Positions 41,826-51,841 of a DNA stretch of 64,000 nt are shown piece by piece (the stretch's first letter is position 1; each line of letters starts with the position of its first letter). Position numbers and translations under genes: made by a program. Under the pieces are notes generated by a model. It did not search any database. It worked only from the letters and a program-made list of their open reading frames with translations, and was not told the origin of the DNA. This DNA is from Nitzschia sp. DOCU1 (lineage: Eukaryota; Bacillariophyta; Bacillariophyceae; Bacillariales; Bacillariaceae). The stretch lies in NCBI GenBank assembly GCA_951394045.1, contig OX595986.1, forward strand, positions 3,315,534 through 3,379,533, written 5' to 3'.

Positions 41826-44744
41826 ATGTATCGATTGCGCTCGACCAGGTTTCTACTACAGCGACGGCTGTTCTTGAGAGACCACTTGAGCATTTCTGCT
41901 GACGATGCAGATTTTCCCGTTCACGTTCTTCTTCGTCCCGGACGGACCAGAAAACGACGATATTTCTCGAGCGACCATGGAGCGGTCCTAGCACCAACAA
42001 ATTCAGGCTCTTCATCTAACATTGATACTGATGAACGCAAGTTGGAGTCGTACACGTCCTATGTATTGAAATCCCAGAGAGTCCCTCTGGGCACGCTCAG
42101 TCCTGACGAGTGGGACGACGTTGTGGCAGCTACCAGTATGTGGACCACGCAAATGGGAACGTCGGGTTTTGCCATTGATAATGCGGAACGTCTGCTACAA
42201 AGGTTACAATACGAAGTGGACGCTACTTCAAGCGTCGTTCCAAACTATTCCAGCCGAAGAGCAACGCTCCGAGAAATGCGATTGGCTTTGCTAAACTCCT
42301 GGTTGAACCTTCTAACGCAGCATCCTACATCGACATTGGCGCTCAGTCGATCTGAAACTGCGCTTTTCAAAGTATTGGAGATGGAACATGATTCGTTCCC
42401 TGTGGCAGAAATTCTTCGAGTGCTGGATGGATGGCGTGATCTTCCAACTGCCGAAGGCACTAGACGGGCAGTGGAGTTTTTAATGTCTTGCACTACGGAC
42501 CCCTACCAACCGTACTTGAAAGAATTCAGTACCGAGTTGACTGTTCGATTCGATCGTGTCATTGCAGATGTGCTAGATCGTATCGAGCACACTGTGGCTC
42601 AAGAACTTTCTTATCGGTTGCTGGAGCGTATGGACCATCTCAAACACGACGCCAAGTGGGATGGCATGGAGTTGTCCGAAGCTACTTTACAAGCACTGGA
42701 AGAGATGTCGTTTCAAAGTTATGAAGATTCAGAGGACAGGGAATCGTCAGGGGGCACATCGACGGAAATATCGCGAGCGACCTTGTCGTCGTTCGAAGCG
42801 ACAGCAATGACCAATCGGATAACTGAGATGCTCCGAAAAGCGGGTCCCGAAGACCAACAAGAGGTTGCAAAGATCATGCCACGCATCGAAGCTATTCAAG
42901 AATTCAGTGAAGAACTTCTTGTTAGTCTAGTGGATTATTACATGCGTGTTGGTGACGCACCGAGTGCATCGTCTTGGATCCCAAAAATCCCCGCCTCCAC
43001 ACTCTTGTCCACCGAGTCAGAGGGCGCGCGTCCGAGTCTGACAGATCGTTTGCTGGACTCGTGGTCGCTACAAAAACATCCACGGGCGCCTTGGCGAGCT
43101 GAAGAAATCTTTCGTCAAATTCTGGACCGAGTGGACAGCAGCGGTCCAGCTGTCCCGGTTGCGACAATGAATCGGCTTCTTCGAATTTGGAGCTCATGTT
43201 CCGATCCTGCTGCCAATCGAAAGGTTCGGGAGTGGTTCTCTCGAATGACTGAGTCGATGCATATCAAGCCTGATGGGACATCACTTTATCTGGTAGTCAA
43301 AGCGCTGGACAGTAACTCCAGTGCTAGCGAAACACTCTTTGAAAGGATCCTCAATGAGTGGGGCAGCTGGGACAGAGACGAAAAGCAGGCAATCACAAAT
43401 ACATTGATACAGGTGCTTTCGCACGACAAGGAATTGACGTCCTCCGCACTTACCCTCTTGACGCGTATCAAAGAAGACGGCTTGGAACTTTCGCGAGAAA
43501 AATACTTTCTGCTGCTGCAAAAAGCGCTTGTGGTAACGGCCGATGACTTGGTGGTGCAGACAGTGGAAAAGTTAAATGGTGAAAGCAATAAAGTTGACTC
43601 GGTTCTTTATGAGGCGGCCATTCACAGTCTTCTCAAGCGCGACGGGAAGCACCTACACTCAGTCGAAATTCTATGGCGGCGAGCACTTGAACGTATGGCA
43701 AACAGTGGCAGTTCTTTGGACCCTGATGACTTTGAGAAGTTTTTGACGGGAGTCGTGGCTAAATTTGCCAACTGGAAACATTACGGTGCCGGAGAATCAT
43801 TTCTCAACGAGGCGGAGCGTCTGTTCGTGGCCGACCGAACGAGCAACAAGGGCAGCGTCACCTGGCCGATTCCGTTGGGTGCCTACAAATGTCTAGTCGT
43901 TCGGAACTGGTACCGACCCGACACTGCTGTCAAAGTTATTGATTACTGCAAGCGATTGCAGAGCCTTTATAAAGATGGTTATACCACTCTTCGGCCAGAT
44001 CAGGATGTGTACTTGGCGTACTTGAAAGCTACCGCAGTCACTTCTGCCAGGACTGGCAAATTGTTGAAGATCCTGGACGAAATGGCGACATCCTACCAAG
44101 ATTGCGAGAACGAGATTTGCAAGCCGCATGCGGAAGCATTTAATGTTATCTTGCTAGCTATCAATAACGACATCAAGAACCCAACAGCAGCCCTGAAGGC
44201 CTCCCTCAGCGTTTGGAAACGCCTTGAAAACTGGAACGTTGCCCCAAATACCAAGACGATCAATTTTGTCATTCATAGCACTATCAAAGGAGGCAATGCC
44301 AAAACAACGTACTCCCACGTGGTTCAATTGTTTAGAAAGTTTGAGGGATTCGGTTTGGAACCTGATTCGCACACCTACCACCTGCTGATTACAGCATGCG
44401 GCGACGCCCTCCCGGAGGAACGTGACGATGCCTTGAAGCTGTGTCTCAAAGCCTTTGGGGAGATTCGACAACGGGGTGCGACCACTGTTTTTACGTACGC
44501 CTCGTTGACCAAGTCCCTCCGTCGACTGTTGCGCGGAGGTCCCGCCCTAGTAGCCGACAAGGTAGCAACCTCCACTCTCATGCTGTGCTATGAAGATGGC
44601 TTGTTGGCTCCAGAGGTACGAGAAGCCTACGAATCCATGATCTCGAAAAACATTTGGCAAAAAATTTATTCCGAACACGTTTCTCCTGACAAGGAAGAAC
44701 CAGAAGAATGGCGTAGGCAACTACCGGACAACAATCACAGCTAG
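41826..44744 (+). CDS. PPR-like helical-repeat protein, probably mitochondrial
   Basis: A 972-residue single-exon protein. The frame opens at GTG (41775), but the first ATG (41826) starts a presequence rich in arginine and leucine and free of acids (MYRLRSTRFLLQRRLFLRDH), typical of mitochondrial import. The rest is helical with pentatricopeptide-type repeats, clearest at about residues 755-865 (EAFNVILLAINN, then VAPNTKTINFVIHSTIKGG, and LEPDSHTYHLLITACGD, spaced about 35-40). Further degenerate repeats lie upstream (TMNRLLRIWSSC; KPDGTSLYLVVKAL). PPR proteins bind organellar RNA and act in processing, stability or translation. No DYW or SMR domain is visible. Related diatom proteins are common; the target RNA is unknown. 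Confidence 0.75.
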   Translation: MYRLRSTRFLLQRRLFLRDHLSISADDADFPVHVLLRPGRTRKRRYFSSDHGAVLAPTNSGSSSNIDTDERKLESYTSYVLKSQRVPLGTLSPDEWDDVVAATSMWTTQMGTSGFAIDNAERLLQRLQYEVDATSSVVPNYSSRRATLREMRLALLNSWLNLLTQHPTSTLALSRSETALFKVLEMEHDSFPVAEILRVLDGWRDLPTAEGTRRAVEFLMSCTTDPYQPYLKEFSTELTVRFDRVIADVLDRIEHTVAQELSYRLLERMDHLKHDAKWDGMELSEATLQALEEMSFQSYEDSEDRESSGGTSTEISRATLSSFEATAMTNRITEMLRKAGPEDQQEVAKIMPRIEAIQEFSEELLVSLVDYYMRVGDAPSASSWIPKIPASTLLSTESEGARPSLTDRLLDSWSLQKHPRAPWRAEEIFRQILDRVDSSGPAVPVATMNRLLRIWSSCSDPAANRKVREWFSRMTESMHIKPDGTSLYLVVKALDSNSSASETLFERILNEWGSWDRDEKQAITNTLIQVLSHDKELTSSALTLLTRIKEDGLELSREKYFLLLQKALVVTADDLVVQTVEKLNGESNKVDSVLYEAAIHSLLKRDGKHLHSVEILWRRALERMANSGSSLDPDDFEKFLTGVVAKFANWKHYGAGESFLNEAERLFVADRTSNKGSVTWPIPLGAYKCLVVRNWYRPDTAVKVIDYCKRLQSLYKDGYTTLRPDQDVYLAYLKATAVTSARTGKLLKILDEMATSYQDCENEICKPHAEAFNVILLAINNDIKNPTAALKASLSVWKRLENWNVAPNTKTINFVIHSTIKGGNAKTTYSHVVQLFRKFEGFGLEPDSHTYHLLITACGDALPEERDDALKLCLKAFGEIRQRGATTVFTYASLTKSLRRLLRGGPALVADKVATSTLMLCYEDGLLAPEVREAYESMISKNIWQKIYSEHVSPDKEEPEEWRRQLPDNNHS

Positions 44745-44807
44745 TGTAACAAGTATAGCATTATTATGGGCTTCTATTCTTACCTCTGTTAGTGTTTATC
44801 GACTCGC

Positions 44808-46244
44808 TCATTTCGACTTATGGGAGCGACTTGCCAACGGTGTTGCATTAAAGGCGTTGTCGACCGTGCGGCGGGCACTACTAGTAGAACCGGACTTGGA
44901 TTGCACTTTTGGCGTATAAGATGAGCGCAGTGAAGAAGCAAACGCGTCGGTCGGTCGAGGCGGTGACTTTTGGTTTTTCCTTTGCCAGAGTGACAGGGCT
45001 GCTGCGCTCAAGCCTGCGGTTCCAGGGCCTGCCAGGCTGTCACTATTCCCTCGGTAGAACGATGCTGGTCGCGTCGTCTTTGCTCGTTTCGCCCGACGAG
45101 CTAAAGCTTCTTCTGCCTTTCGAGCCGCTCTATCCCGTCCGTTTTCACTAGCCATACTGTACGAAGATCCTTTGCCGCCCTGGTCTGCTTCCTGACCCGA
45201 CAAAATCAAAGGTGTGCTATCGACGGCCCCCCAAGTCATGATTGGCGACTCGTTTCCCGTCGTACCCGGTACAATGAGAGGCGTCATGGCCACATAGGAT
45301 TGATGATTGCGTTCATTTCGTCGTCGTTCCCGCCGTCGTTCCTCGTCCACCGGTCGTAAAGGCGCATCCAAATCCGTCGACGCGTCGGTGACCGACCCGT
45401 CCGTTTCGCTCTCCAAATCGGACGCCGCCACCAAGCCACGCCCAACATTGGTCGGGAACGGAATTACTTTGTTTGAAAATCGAGTCCGGGACGGTTCTAT
45501 CCGCTTTTCCAGAGCATGCTTGGGCACGTACTCAACTAGCTCATGTTTCAGAGGTGCCGCAGATTGCTTGACAGCACCTCTTGCAGGCGGCGGCATTAGG
45601 GCTAGCTGCGACTGCTCCGAGGAGGCGGCAACAGCAGGACCATTCGTTATACGCTTGACAGACTCTGCCGAACTTTGATCTTCATTTCGCAGTGGTGTCG
45701 GGACGAAAAAGAGTCCATTTCTGACACTAGGTTTGTTCCATTCAATCGCCGCTATTCGATTTGGTTCGGCTTGAAATTGATCAGAGGCCATACTCGTCAG
45801 GAGCGGAAGTGCTGCATCACTGTTGGGGACTCGAAACAAATTCTCCAAGCGCTCTCGATTTTCCTTTATTTCCTTCTTTTGATTGGAATCAAAGTCTTCA
45901 TCGTCCTCATTCGTGGCGCGAGTGTGAAATCCCGTAATATCTTCTTCATGCAACGGTCTTGCTTTCTTTCGAACAGGCCCGACATGATTATCATCTAAAT
46001 CATGTTCGTCTTCTTTTTCCATCGCGGACAGAGCTTCTTCATGTTGTTGGAGACGTCTAGCAGCTCTTCGAACGGCCACTGCACCCACCACATCGCCTTG
46101 GGCTCGTCGTTCTAGAACGGCAGCTTGGCGCTCCAAGTCGGGAAGATCGGGAAAGTAGTCGCGCTGGACAATCGAAGTCAGAGTTGCCGTATATTCTTCT
46201 TCCGAAAGCACCTTGCGGCGCTGTTTAGATGCTGAGCGTGCCAT
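44808..46244 (-). CDS. ESS2: ESS2/DGCR14 spliceosome-associated protein
   Basis: A 478-residue protein (human ESS2 is 476), ATG at 46244. The front VLSEEEYTATLTSIVQRDYFPDLPDL is the hallmark of the Es2/DGCR14/Bis1 family. The middle is charged and disordered, with a TRFSNKVIPF segment. The region NHQSYVAMTPLIVPG plus ESPIMTWGAVDSTPL is the second hallmark block (SPIMTWG-x-x-x-x-TPL). The C-terminus FNATPLASRSH is also conserved. ESS2 associates with late spliceosomal (C) complexes in the nucleus. It is convergent with the PPR gene with a 63-bp gap between stop codons. Confidence 0.92.
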   Translation of the reverse strand: MARSASKQRRKVLSEEEYTATLTSIVQRDYFPDLPDLERQAAVLERRAQGDVVGAVAVRRAARRLQQHEEALSAMEKEDEHDLDDNHVGPVRKKARPLHEEDITGFHTRATNEDDEDFDSNQKKEIKENRERLENLFRVPNSDAALPLLTSMASDQFQAEPNRIAAIEWNKPSVRNGLFFVPTPLRNEDQSSAESVKRITNGPAVAASSEQSQLALMPPPARGAVKQSAAPLKHELVEYVPKHALEKRIEPSRTRFSNKVIPFPTNVGRGLVAASDLESETDGSVTDASTDLDAPLRPVDEERRRERRRNERNHQSYVAMTPLIVPGTTGNESPIMTWGAVDSTPLILSGQEADQGGKGSSYSMASENGRDRAARKAEEALARRAKRAKTTRPASFYRGNSDSLAGPGTAGLSAAALSLWQRKNQKSPPRPTDAFASSLRSSYTPKVQSKSGSTSSARRTVDNAFNATPLASRSHKSK

Positions 46245-48016
46245 TGTGTTGGCATAGCTTGAAAGGTACCCACAAAACTATGGAAGAAATGGCGTTTTGT
46301 GGCTTCCTCCTTGTTGTGAAGTTTTTCACGTAAAGTACTGTGATGGCGAAAATGAGAACGGACGACAGACGGTCTGCTTAGACCCATCCGACTCGTTTCA
46401 TCAATCATCACCGCACGACGTACTCGATTAGTGCGAATCCAAAGCAGCGATGCGACGAACCTCTTTTCTGGTCTAGCGTAGTAGTGCAACTGTGCTGAAT
46501 AGAAGATGATTGATACGTGTATTATCTCCTTTTTCGGACAAGTTGTTGATGTCCGGACGAAGGCGTTGCTTGCCATTTAAAACGTTCGAATGGCTACTAT
46601 TATTATTGAGGGGTCAAGCAGAGAGTGATTCCCCGTCTCTTTGTCGGCCTTCCCCCAGTTCCCAACAAGACTCGTGGTGGATTTCCCGCGTCGCCGGGCG
46701 AGACTTCGATACAACAATGCCGGCGCCATATTATTCGGCCGTTATTTCCCATCCGATGTCAATGGGCGGCATGCAAAACCTCTGAACTTATTGTGAAGGC
46801 GCATGCCATGAAACTCCGTTTCGTGGTGCGGATCTTGAGCAAATGCAACACAAGAGGAATCATACAAAAGGAGAGAGTTTAGCCTGTCTTTTCCACGCAA
46901 TGGAGAATGCGCTACGTTACCACTGAGAGTTTCTAGCTTCTTTTCTTATTCTTTACAATACGTCATCTCATTTCTCTACGACATACCAACAAATCTTCAT
47001 ATGTGGGCGTTTCTCGCTTCGCGTGCGTATTGGCATCATTTCATTCGTGCCCCGTGGTCACGACTCCAAATCCTGATACGAACGAAACAGCAATGGGCAA
47101 CCCGGGACTTCATCATCAATGAACCCATCGAAGTGCTCTCATCCCAATATTTTCAGCCTGACTCTAGCAAAGGGGGGTCGCCTAGAGAGCTATTACCGAC
47201 TCCAAATTGCTTCTACTACTCGCATCGATGGTCCCTTTGCCACGATCATATCTACCGCCACATAGTAGCCATAAGAAGAGGAGATTTCCTCAGCTGTGCC
47301 ACAATAAGGTAAGCCATTTCATTGCGATTAGTACTACACTCATCGTATGGACAATGTTCTTCGTTTATGTTGAAGGTTACCTGTACTACTACGACAGAAG
47401 GGCCTCCGCTGATCGATGCATCGTTCGTTCTCCAAGTTGGGCGTTTTCCGGTGACACGGCCTTTCAAAACCCCGATTTCCGGACATACGTAACGGAGTGT
47501 TATGGATATTATATGTACTGATCATACCTACCAACCTACCTTTCATCCCGTTTTTGACCCCTTCGACCTTTTCAATTTTTCCTTCCGCGCCTGTTCACAT
47601 TTTGAATCCGATGTGTCAATCAAAATCAAAGTTTCTCGTTCGTACGTGTCGTCGCTCGCGCTCTGCACGGTATCGTACAGTATCTCTCGCGGCACACTAC
47701 AGTACTGCACTCTCCCAATCGTCGCATTGCTTTTATTGTTGTCGACAGTCATTGTATTGGCATGAATCAAAATAGAATTATGCTGCTGCTGTCATCATTG
47801 TCATCGTCGTCATTATGTAGCACCAAAGTTATCACCATGCACTACATGTGCAAGCTACTACTGAACTGATTGTCGTTTTATTGCGTGGGTTTATCCCAGC
47901 ATCGTGGGTTCTTGTCATCACAACGTTTTATCATTGTTTCAGCGTGGGGTTTGGGAAAGTTTCGAGAAGATGTTTCATTCTTTTTTGAAGTGGACTACAA
48001 TGATTATTTTTCAATC
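46245..48016. other. Gene-poor stretch (1772 bp) left of the transposase-like gene
   Basis: Contains the ESS2 promoter at its left end and the leader of the transposase-like gene at its right end. Small plus-strand frames (for example 46510-46785 and 47207-47521) show no family resemblance. I looked for terminal inverted repeats matching the region right of 51841 and found none by eye. A GTC/ATC-rich microsatellite-like patch lies at about 47788-47818. Confidence 0.4.
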
Positions 48017-51000
48017 ATGATCTGGAAAAGGCAACCAAGACAGGCCCGAAAACAAGATTATTCATCGGCCCTGATGGAGGCAGGTACTGCACCCATCAAG
48101 CAGTTATTGTCTGAGGCTGCTGCTAGAACGCTTGTTGGACGCAAGCACCGAGACAACCTGAAGGAAACCCCCCCTATCATTACGTTTCTTCTTCAAGATT
48201 TTGAGGATCGTGGGTGGCTTCTTGTGAAGAAGTCAAATAAAGTCTCAGAGGGAGACCGTCACAGAATTGCAACTCTGGGATGGATGTTGATTGTTGCGGG
48301 CCATGACTATGTCAAGATTCTCTGTTCTGCTTTCGACCTGAGTGACCGAACAGTCCGAACGATTGTCCAGGGAGCATTTGCCAAGGAAAATGACGAGGAA
48401 ATCCCCCCTTCAACACCAGCAAGGAGTGATCCTACTACTACTAGAACCGAGGCACCAGGAACAATACACTCAATTGCACGCTCGCTGCGACAGATGCTGA
48501 TTAAGAGGCGAAGGCCAAATGGGGAAACCCCGGCACGAAATCCATCAAGTGCTACTCGGGCAGGACCATCGCTTCTTTCTCCAGCATTCAACCTTCTCCG
48601 GCGCCTCCGCTCTCCTGAAGTCAACCAGCGAATTAGTGAACGAACAGAGGAGCGTAGTACTCCATCACCTACTAATGAGCCGGCCCCGGCATTGTTTCTC
48701 AGTCCTGTTGCAACTACTGCTCGCAATCTTTTCACTGGTGATGATCAACAAGCCAATGAAGCTGTCGATTTGCCGACGGCAATCAACCTGGTTGATGCAG
48801 TTCCCGAAACGGATGTTAAGAACTTCCCACTAGTTGTTGGGCTTGCGGTAAAGATTCTTGACAAGAGGAAGGTTTCTGGTGAGAAGAGCATTCAATTCTC
48901 GTACAAGGCTCTTGCTGATGAAACACAAGCTCCAAAACTTCGAAACAAACTTCGCAAGAAGACTTATGTCGAAATTGCTCCAGCAATGGGCTCGCGCAAC
49001 AAAAACGAGACGCGAGAAACGAGAATGCGCCGTATTCGTCGTTGGGCGGCTCCAGTTTCCAGCGCTCTGAAGGCTCTAGGTGGCACGGACAATGAATTGA
49101 TCCAAAAGGAAGTTCTAGATTATATAATTGGAACAAAGAAGAAAGGAGTTGTACTCTGGGGCGCAAAGAGTGTCTTGAGTGTGGTTGATGTCATTGCGTT
49201 GCGGAAGATAACCGGGCATGCATGCTCTACTGGCAGTGTTGTCCGTTTGTTGCAAGGCACGGCAAGTCTGCTGGGCATTCCAAGGCTGATACAGACTCGG
49301 TTGCGCGCAAAAATATCACACTTCGAGTATGAGCATGCTGTCCCGGCAGAGTTCTTTTGCAAACGGTTGATGACATCAAAGGATAAGTCTGCATCCTGCG
49401 TGTACTACTATATCAAGAATGTTCCATTGCTGCTTGAACGCATGGTTGTCTCCACATTTGTTGAAGGAAAGCAGCAAGACTCAATTGAAATTTCCAATCA
49501 CAGGAATGCACATCTTATGGCGTTTGGTGCCGATCGTGGAGGGGGGGACTGTCTGAACATGGCCCGGTATATGAATCGAAAAGATGGGAATACTGGGCAG
49601 CACTCCATGCCTATTGGGGTGGCAGAAAATGCTACAGAGGACTACGAAAACTTGGCACAAACAATCTACAGGGATGAGGATCGCCTTATCAATGAAGACA
49701 TTTTGAATCGTGAGTTACATTTGATTGAGATCCAAGGGACTGATTTGGATGGTGCGCCGGTTGCCAAGGCAATTTTGGTCAAATTTGAGCTACCGGAGTC
49801 GAGCTCTTTTGATCGCGAAAATCTTGATGTTTCCATCATTCAAATGCCAAATGATGACAACCCATTACTTGACGATGGTGTTGTTCGTGCTGTTGATCGT
49901 TCTAGGCTCACCTCACTGAGCTTGGATGAGAGTGACTTGCAAGAGAAGCGGGTCTCCCTTGGTCTCCAGCTGGTGGGACGTGACGAACGAATTGGTTGCC
50001 GGGTCTTTGCGGGTGATCGCTGTATCCTGGCTTTTGAGTTTGATTTGCCATTTCATATCAAGGGCAACGTACCGGTAAAGCTCAAGTGCCAGAAAGTGAT
50101 CGGGTTCCTCGTGGTTGATGGGAAATTGTGCAACACAGTACTCGGGCTATCTACGTGCAATGTGCTTCACCCATGCCCCCGGTGCACAATTGGCTTGCAG
50201 AAATGGGTTCTCCCAAAGTATTTTGAAGAATTCAAGAGTCAAGACGAATTCAAGGACCTTCCGCCAAACCATACCTTCAAAGACTTTGGCATGCGTACTG
50301 GCGAGCATTCATATACCAAGTGCCTTGAGCTGTTTGAAGACGATGTTGGTGTCAAAGGCTCGAATACCCACGCAATTGGCGCAAAAGGAAGCCAGGCAAC
50401 AAAAGAAAAGTCTTTGAGCGTGTCGAAGAAGCCACTTTTGAATATCAAGGAAAATGCCCTCTTGTCTGGTCTCTCTGGCGAGCCCATGCACCTAGTGCAG
50501 GGTACTGTGACCCATTTGATTAACAAGACATCGGAAAAGTTGGGCGAGATTGAAAAAGGGTTTCTTGCTAGCACGAAGATTTCCCAACTTGAAAAGGAGG
50601 TAAAAGAGATCGAAAATCTCCAGAAGTCGAGTGACTATCGCAAGGCAGCCCAACAGTGGCGGAAACACAAGAAGATTGTTAAGGCAGCTGAAAAAGCACT
50701 TTTGGAGGCGGAAAATGAAGCGCTGTTGGCCGAAAAGGAGGCGGCAGAAGTTGAAGACGATGGCAGCAGTAGCGATGATGATAGTGCAGAATCAGAAGTC
50801 CTCATGCATGAGGCCATCGAACGTCAAGACAACATAATGAAACTTGAAGCCAAATTTGTGGCTGCCCAGGCGGAATTGGAGAAAGTCGATGACAAATTTG
50901 GCTTCGGGATCTACAATCGAAGAATCCGGGGGGCGAAGCTTCTACGGAAAGCATTATCGGAAACGGATGAATCTAAGTCAATGAACGAAGCGCAGTTTCT

Positions 51001-51841
51001 ATTTCTGCAGACTTTGAGACGCGTTGCTGGGGGGTTCAATAAACAGCACGGGGGTATGGAGCTGACTAATGCTCGCAGAATGCGTGCCCTTTCACGGCGC
51101 GAGGAGATCGTTGAAAAAGTATGCACAGCATTTCGTGACGACGCCGTGAAGAATGCCAAGGTCAAAGAAATTATGGATATGGCATGGAACCAACTTGCTT
51201 CCCGACTCGACGAGATTGCCAAAATTTTGAAGTCGCAAGAAAAGATTGGCCCGGAAAAGTTGAAAACGTATTGCAAATGCACTGCAGAGTATGGGGTGTT
51301 GTGGCGAAAGTTTTGCCCTCTTGAGAAAATATACTGGAAGTTGCACATGTTGGAATGTGCCATGAGTGCCTTCATTGAGGAGCATGGCTTGGCCGGGCTT
51401 GCCTCGGCGGAAGGCTTTGAAAATACGCACCACACAACGAAGGCGGTGACTGACATGCTCCGTCCGATCGCCAGTACTTCCGTTCGGATCCAGAAGATGA
51501 CACAACGACATCAAATTATTCTTATGCCAGGGATCGTAGATGTAATTGCCAAGATTCAGAAAGCAAAACGAGTCGGGGGACCCCGTGGTCCGTATGAGAA
51601 AAAGCCGGGCACGGGTGGGCGTGGCGAGGAAGAAGTTCATATTGTGGAGGAGGAGCAAATCGACGATGATGCCCCGCCTGAAGGTTATGTCACAATCGAA
51701 GATGACGGACTTATCCCTGACGAATATGCGGAAGTCTACAATTTCATAAAGTTGTCAAAAGCTCCAGAAGACTGGGCTACCGCAATTAATGAAGATGACT
51801 CACTAGGAAACAAGGCAAAGCACGAGTCGTTGTACTTTTAA
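48017..51841 (+). CDS. Large protein resembling an undescribed DDE/RNase H-like transposase
   Basis: A single-exon protein of 1274 residues from the first ATG in frame (48017; the open frame reaches back to a TTG at 47870). Residues about 80-130 look like a helix-turn-helix (RHRIATLGWMLIVAG, then FDLSDRTVRTIV). Residues 135-290 are a proline/serine-rich linker. The core shows a glycine-rich aspartate motif MAFGADRGGGDCLNMARYM (about 500-518), then GRDERIGCRVFAGDRC, a zinc-ribbon-like HPCPRCTIG (about 718), and LLSGLSGEPMHLVQG (about 815). That order (D-x-GGG, FxGD, CPxC, PMHxxxG) recalls large RNase H-fold transposase-like proteins found scattered in animal and algal genomes. A coiled coil fills about 850-960 and the tail is acidic. 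No known superfamily could be assigned; a domesticated or host gene remains possible. Confidence 0.55.
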   Translation: MIWKRQPRQARKQDYSSALMEAGTAPIKQLLSEAAARTLVGRKHRDNLKETPPIITFLLQDFEDRGWLLVKKSNKVSEGDRHRIATLGWMLIVAGHDYVKILCSAFDLSDRTVRTIVQGAFAKENDEEIPPSTPARSDPTTTRTEAPGTIHSIARSLRQMLIKRRRPNGETPARNPSSATRAGPSLLSPAFNLLRRLRSPEVNQRISERTEERSTPSPTNEPAPALFLSPVATTARNLFTGDDQQANEAVDLPTAINLVDAVPETDVKNFPLVVGLAVKILDKRKVSGEKSIQFSYKALADETQAPKLRNKLRKKTYVEIAPAMGSRNKNETRETRMRRIRRWAAPVSSALKALGGTDNELIQKEVLDYIIGTKKKGVVLWGAKSVLSVVDVIALRKITGHACSTGSVVRLLQGTASLLGIPRLIQTRLRAKISHFEYEHAVPAEFFCKRLMTSKDKSASCVYYYIKNVPLLLERMVVSTFVEGKQQDSIEISNHRNAHLMAFGADRGGGDCLNMARYMNRKDGNTGQHSMPIGVAENATEDYENLAQTIYRDEDRLINEDILNRELHLIEIQGTDLDGAPVAKAILVKFELPESSSFDRENLDVSIIQMPNDDNPLLDDGVVRAVDRSRLTSLSLDESDLQEKRVSLGLQLVGRDERIGCRVFAGDRCILAFEFDLPFHIKGNVPVKLKCQKVIGFLVVDGKLCNTVLGLSTCNVLHPCPRCTIGLQKWVLPKYFEEFKSQDEFKDLPPNHTFKDFGMRTGEHSYTKCLELFEDDVGVKGSNTHAIGAKGSQATKEKSLSVSKKPLLNIKENALLSGLSGEPMHLVQGTVTHLINKTSEKLGEIEKGFLASTKISQLEKEVKEIENLQKSSDYRKAAQQWRKHKKIVKAAEKALLEAENEALLAEKEAAEVEDDGSSSDDDSAESEVLMHEAIERQDNIMKLEAKFVAAQAELEKVDDKFGFGIYNRRIRGAKLLRKALSETDESKSMNEAQFLFLQTLRRVAGGFNKQHGGMELTNARRMRALSRREEIVEKVCTAFRDDAVKNAKVKEIMDMAWNQLASRLDEIAKILKSQEKIGPEKLKTYCKCTAEYGVLWRKFCPLEKIYWKLHMLECAMSAFIEEHGLAGLASAEGFENTHHTTKAVTDMLRPIASTSVRIQKMTQRHQIILMPGIVDVIAKIQKAKRVGGPRGPYEKKPGTGGRGEEEVHIVEEEQIDDDAPPEGYVTIEDDGLIPDEYAEVYNFIKLSKAPEDWATAINEDDSLGNKAKHESLYF

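Noticed and set aside
46178..46576. 132-codon minus-strand frame upstream of ESS2
   Set aside because: Overlaps the ESS2 start in another frame and has no family resemblance; the ESS2 start is well supported by the conserved VLSEEEYT block.
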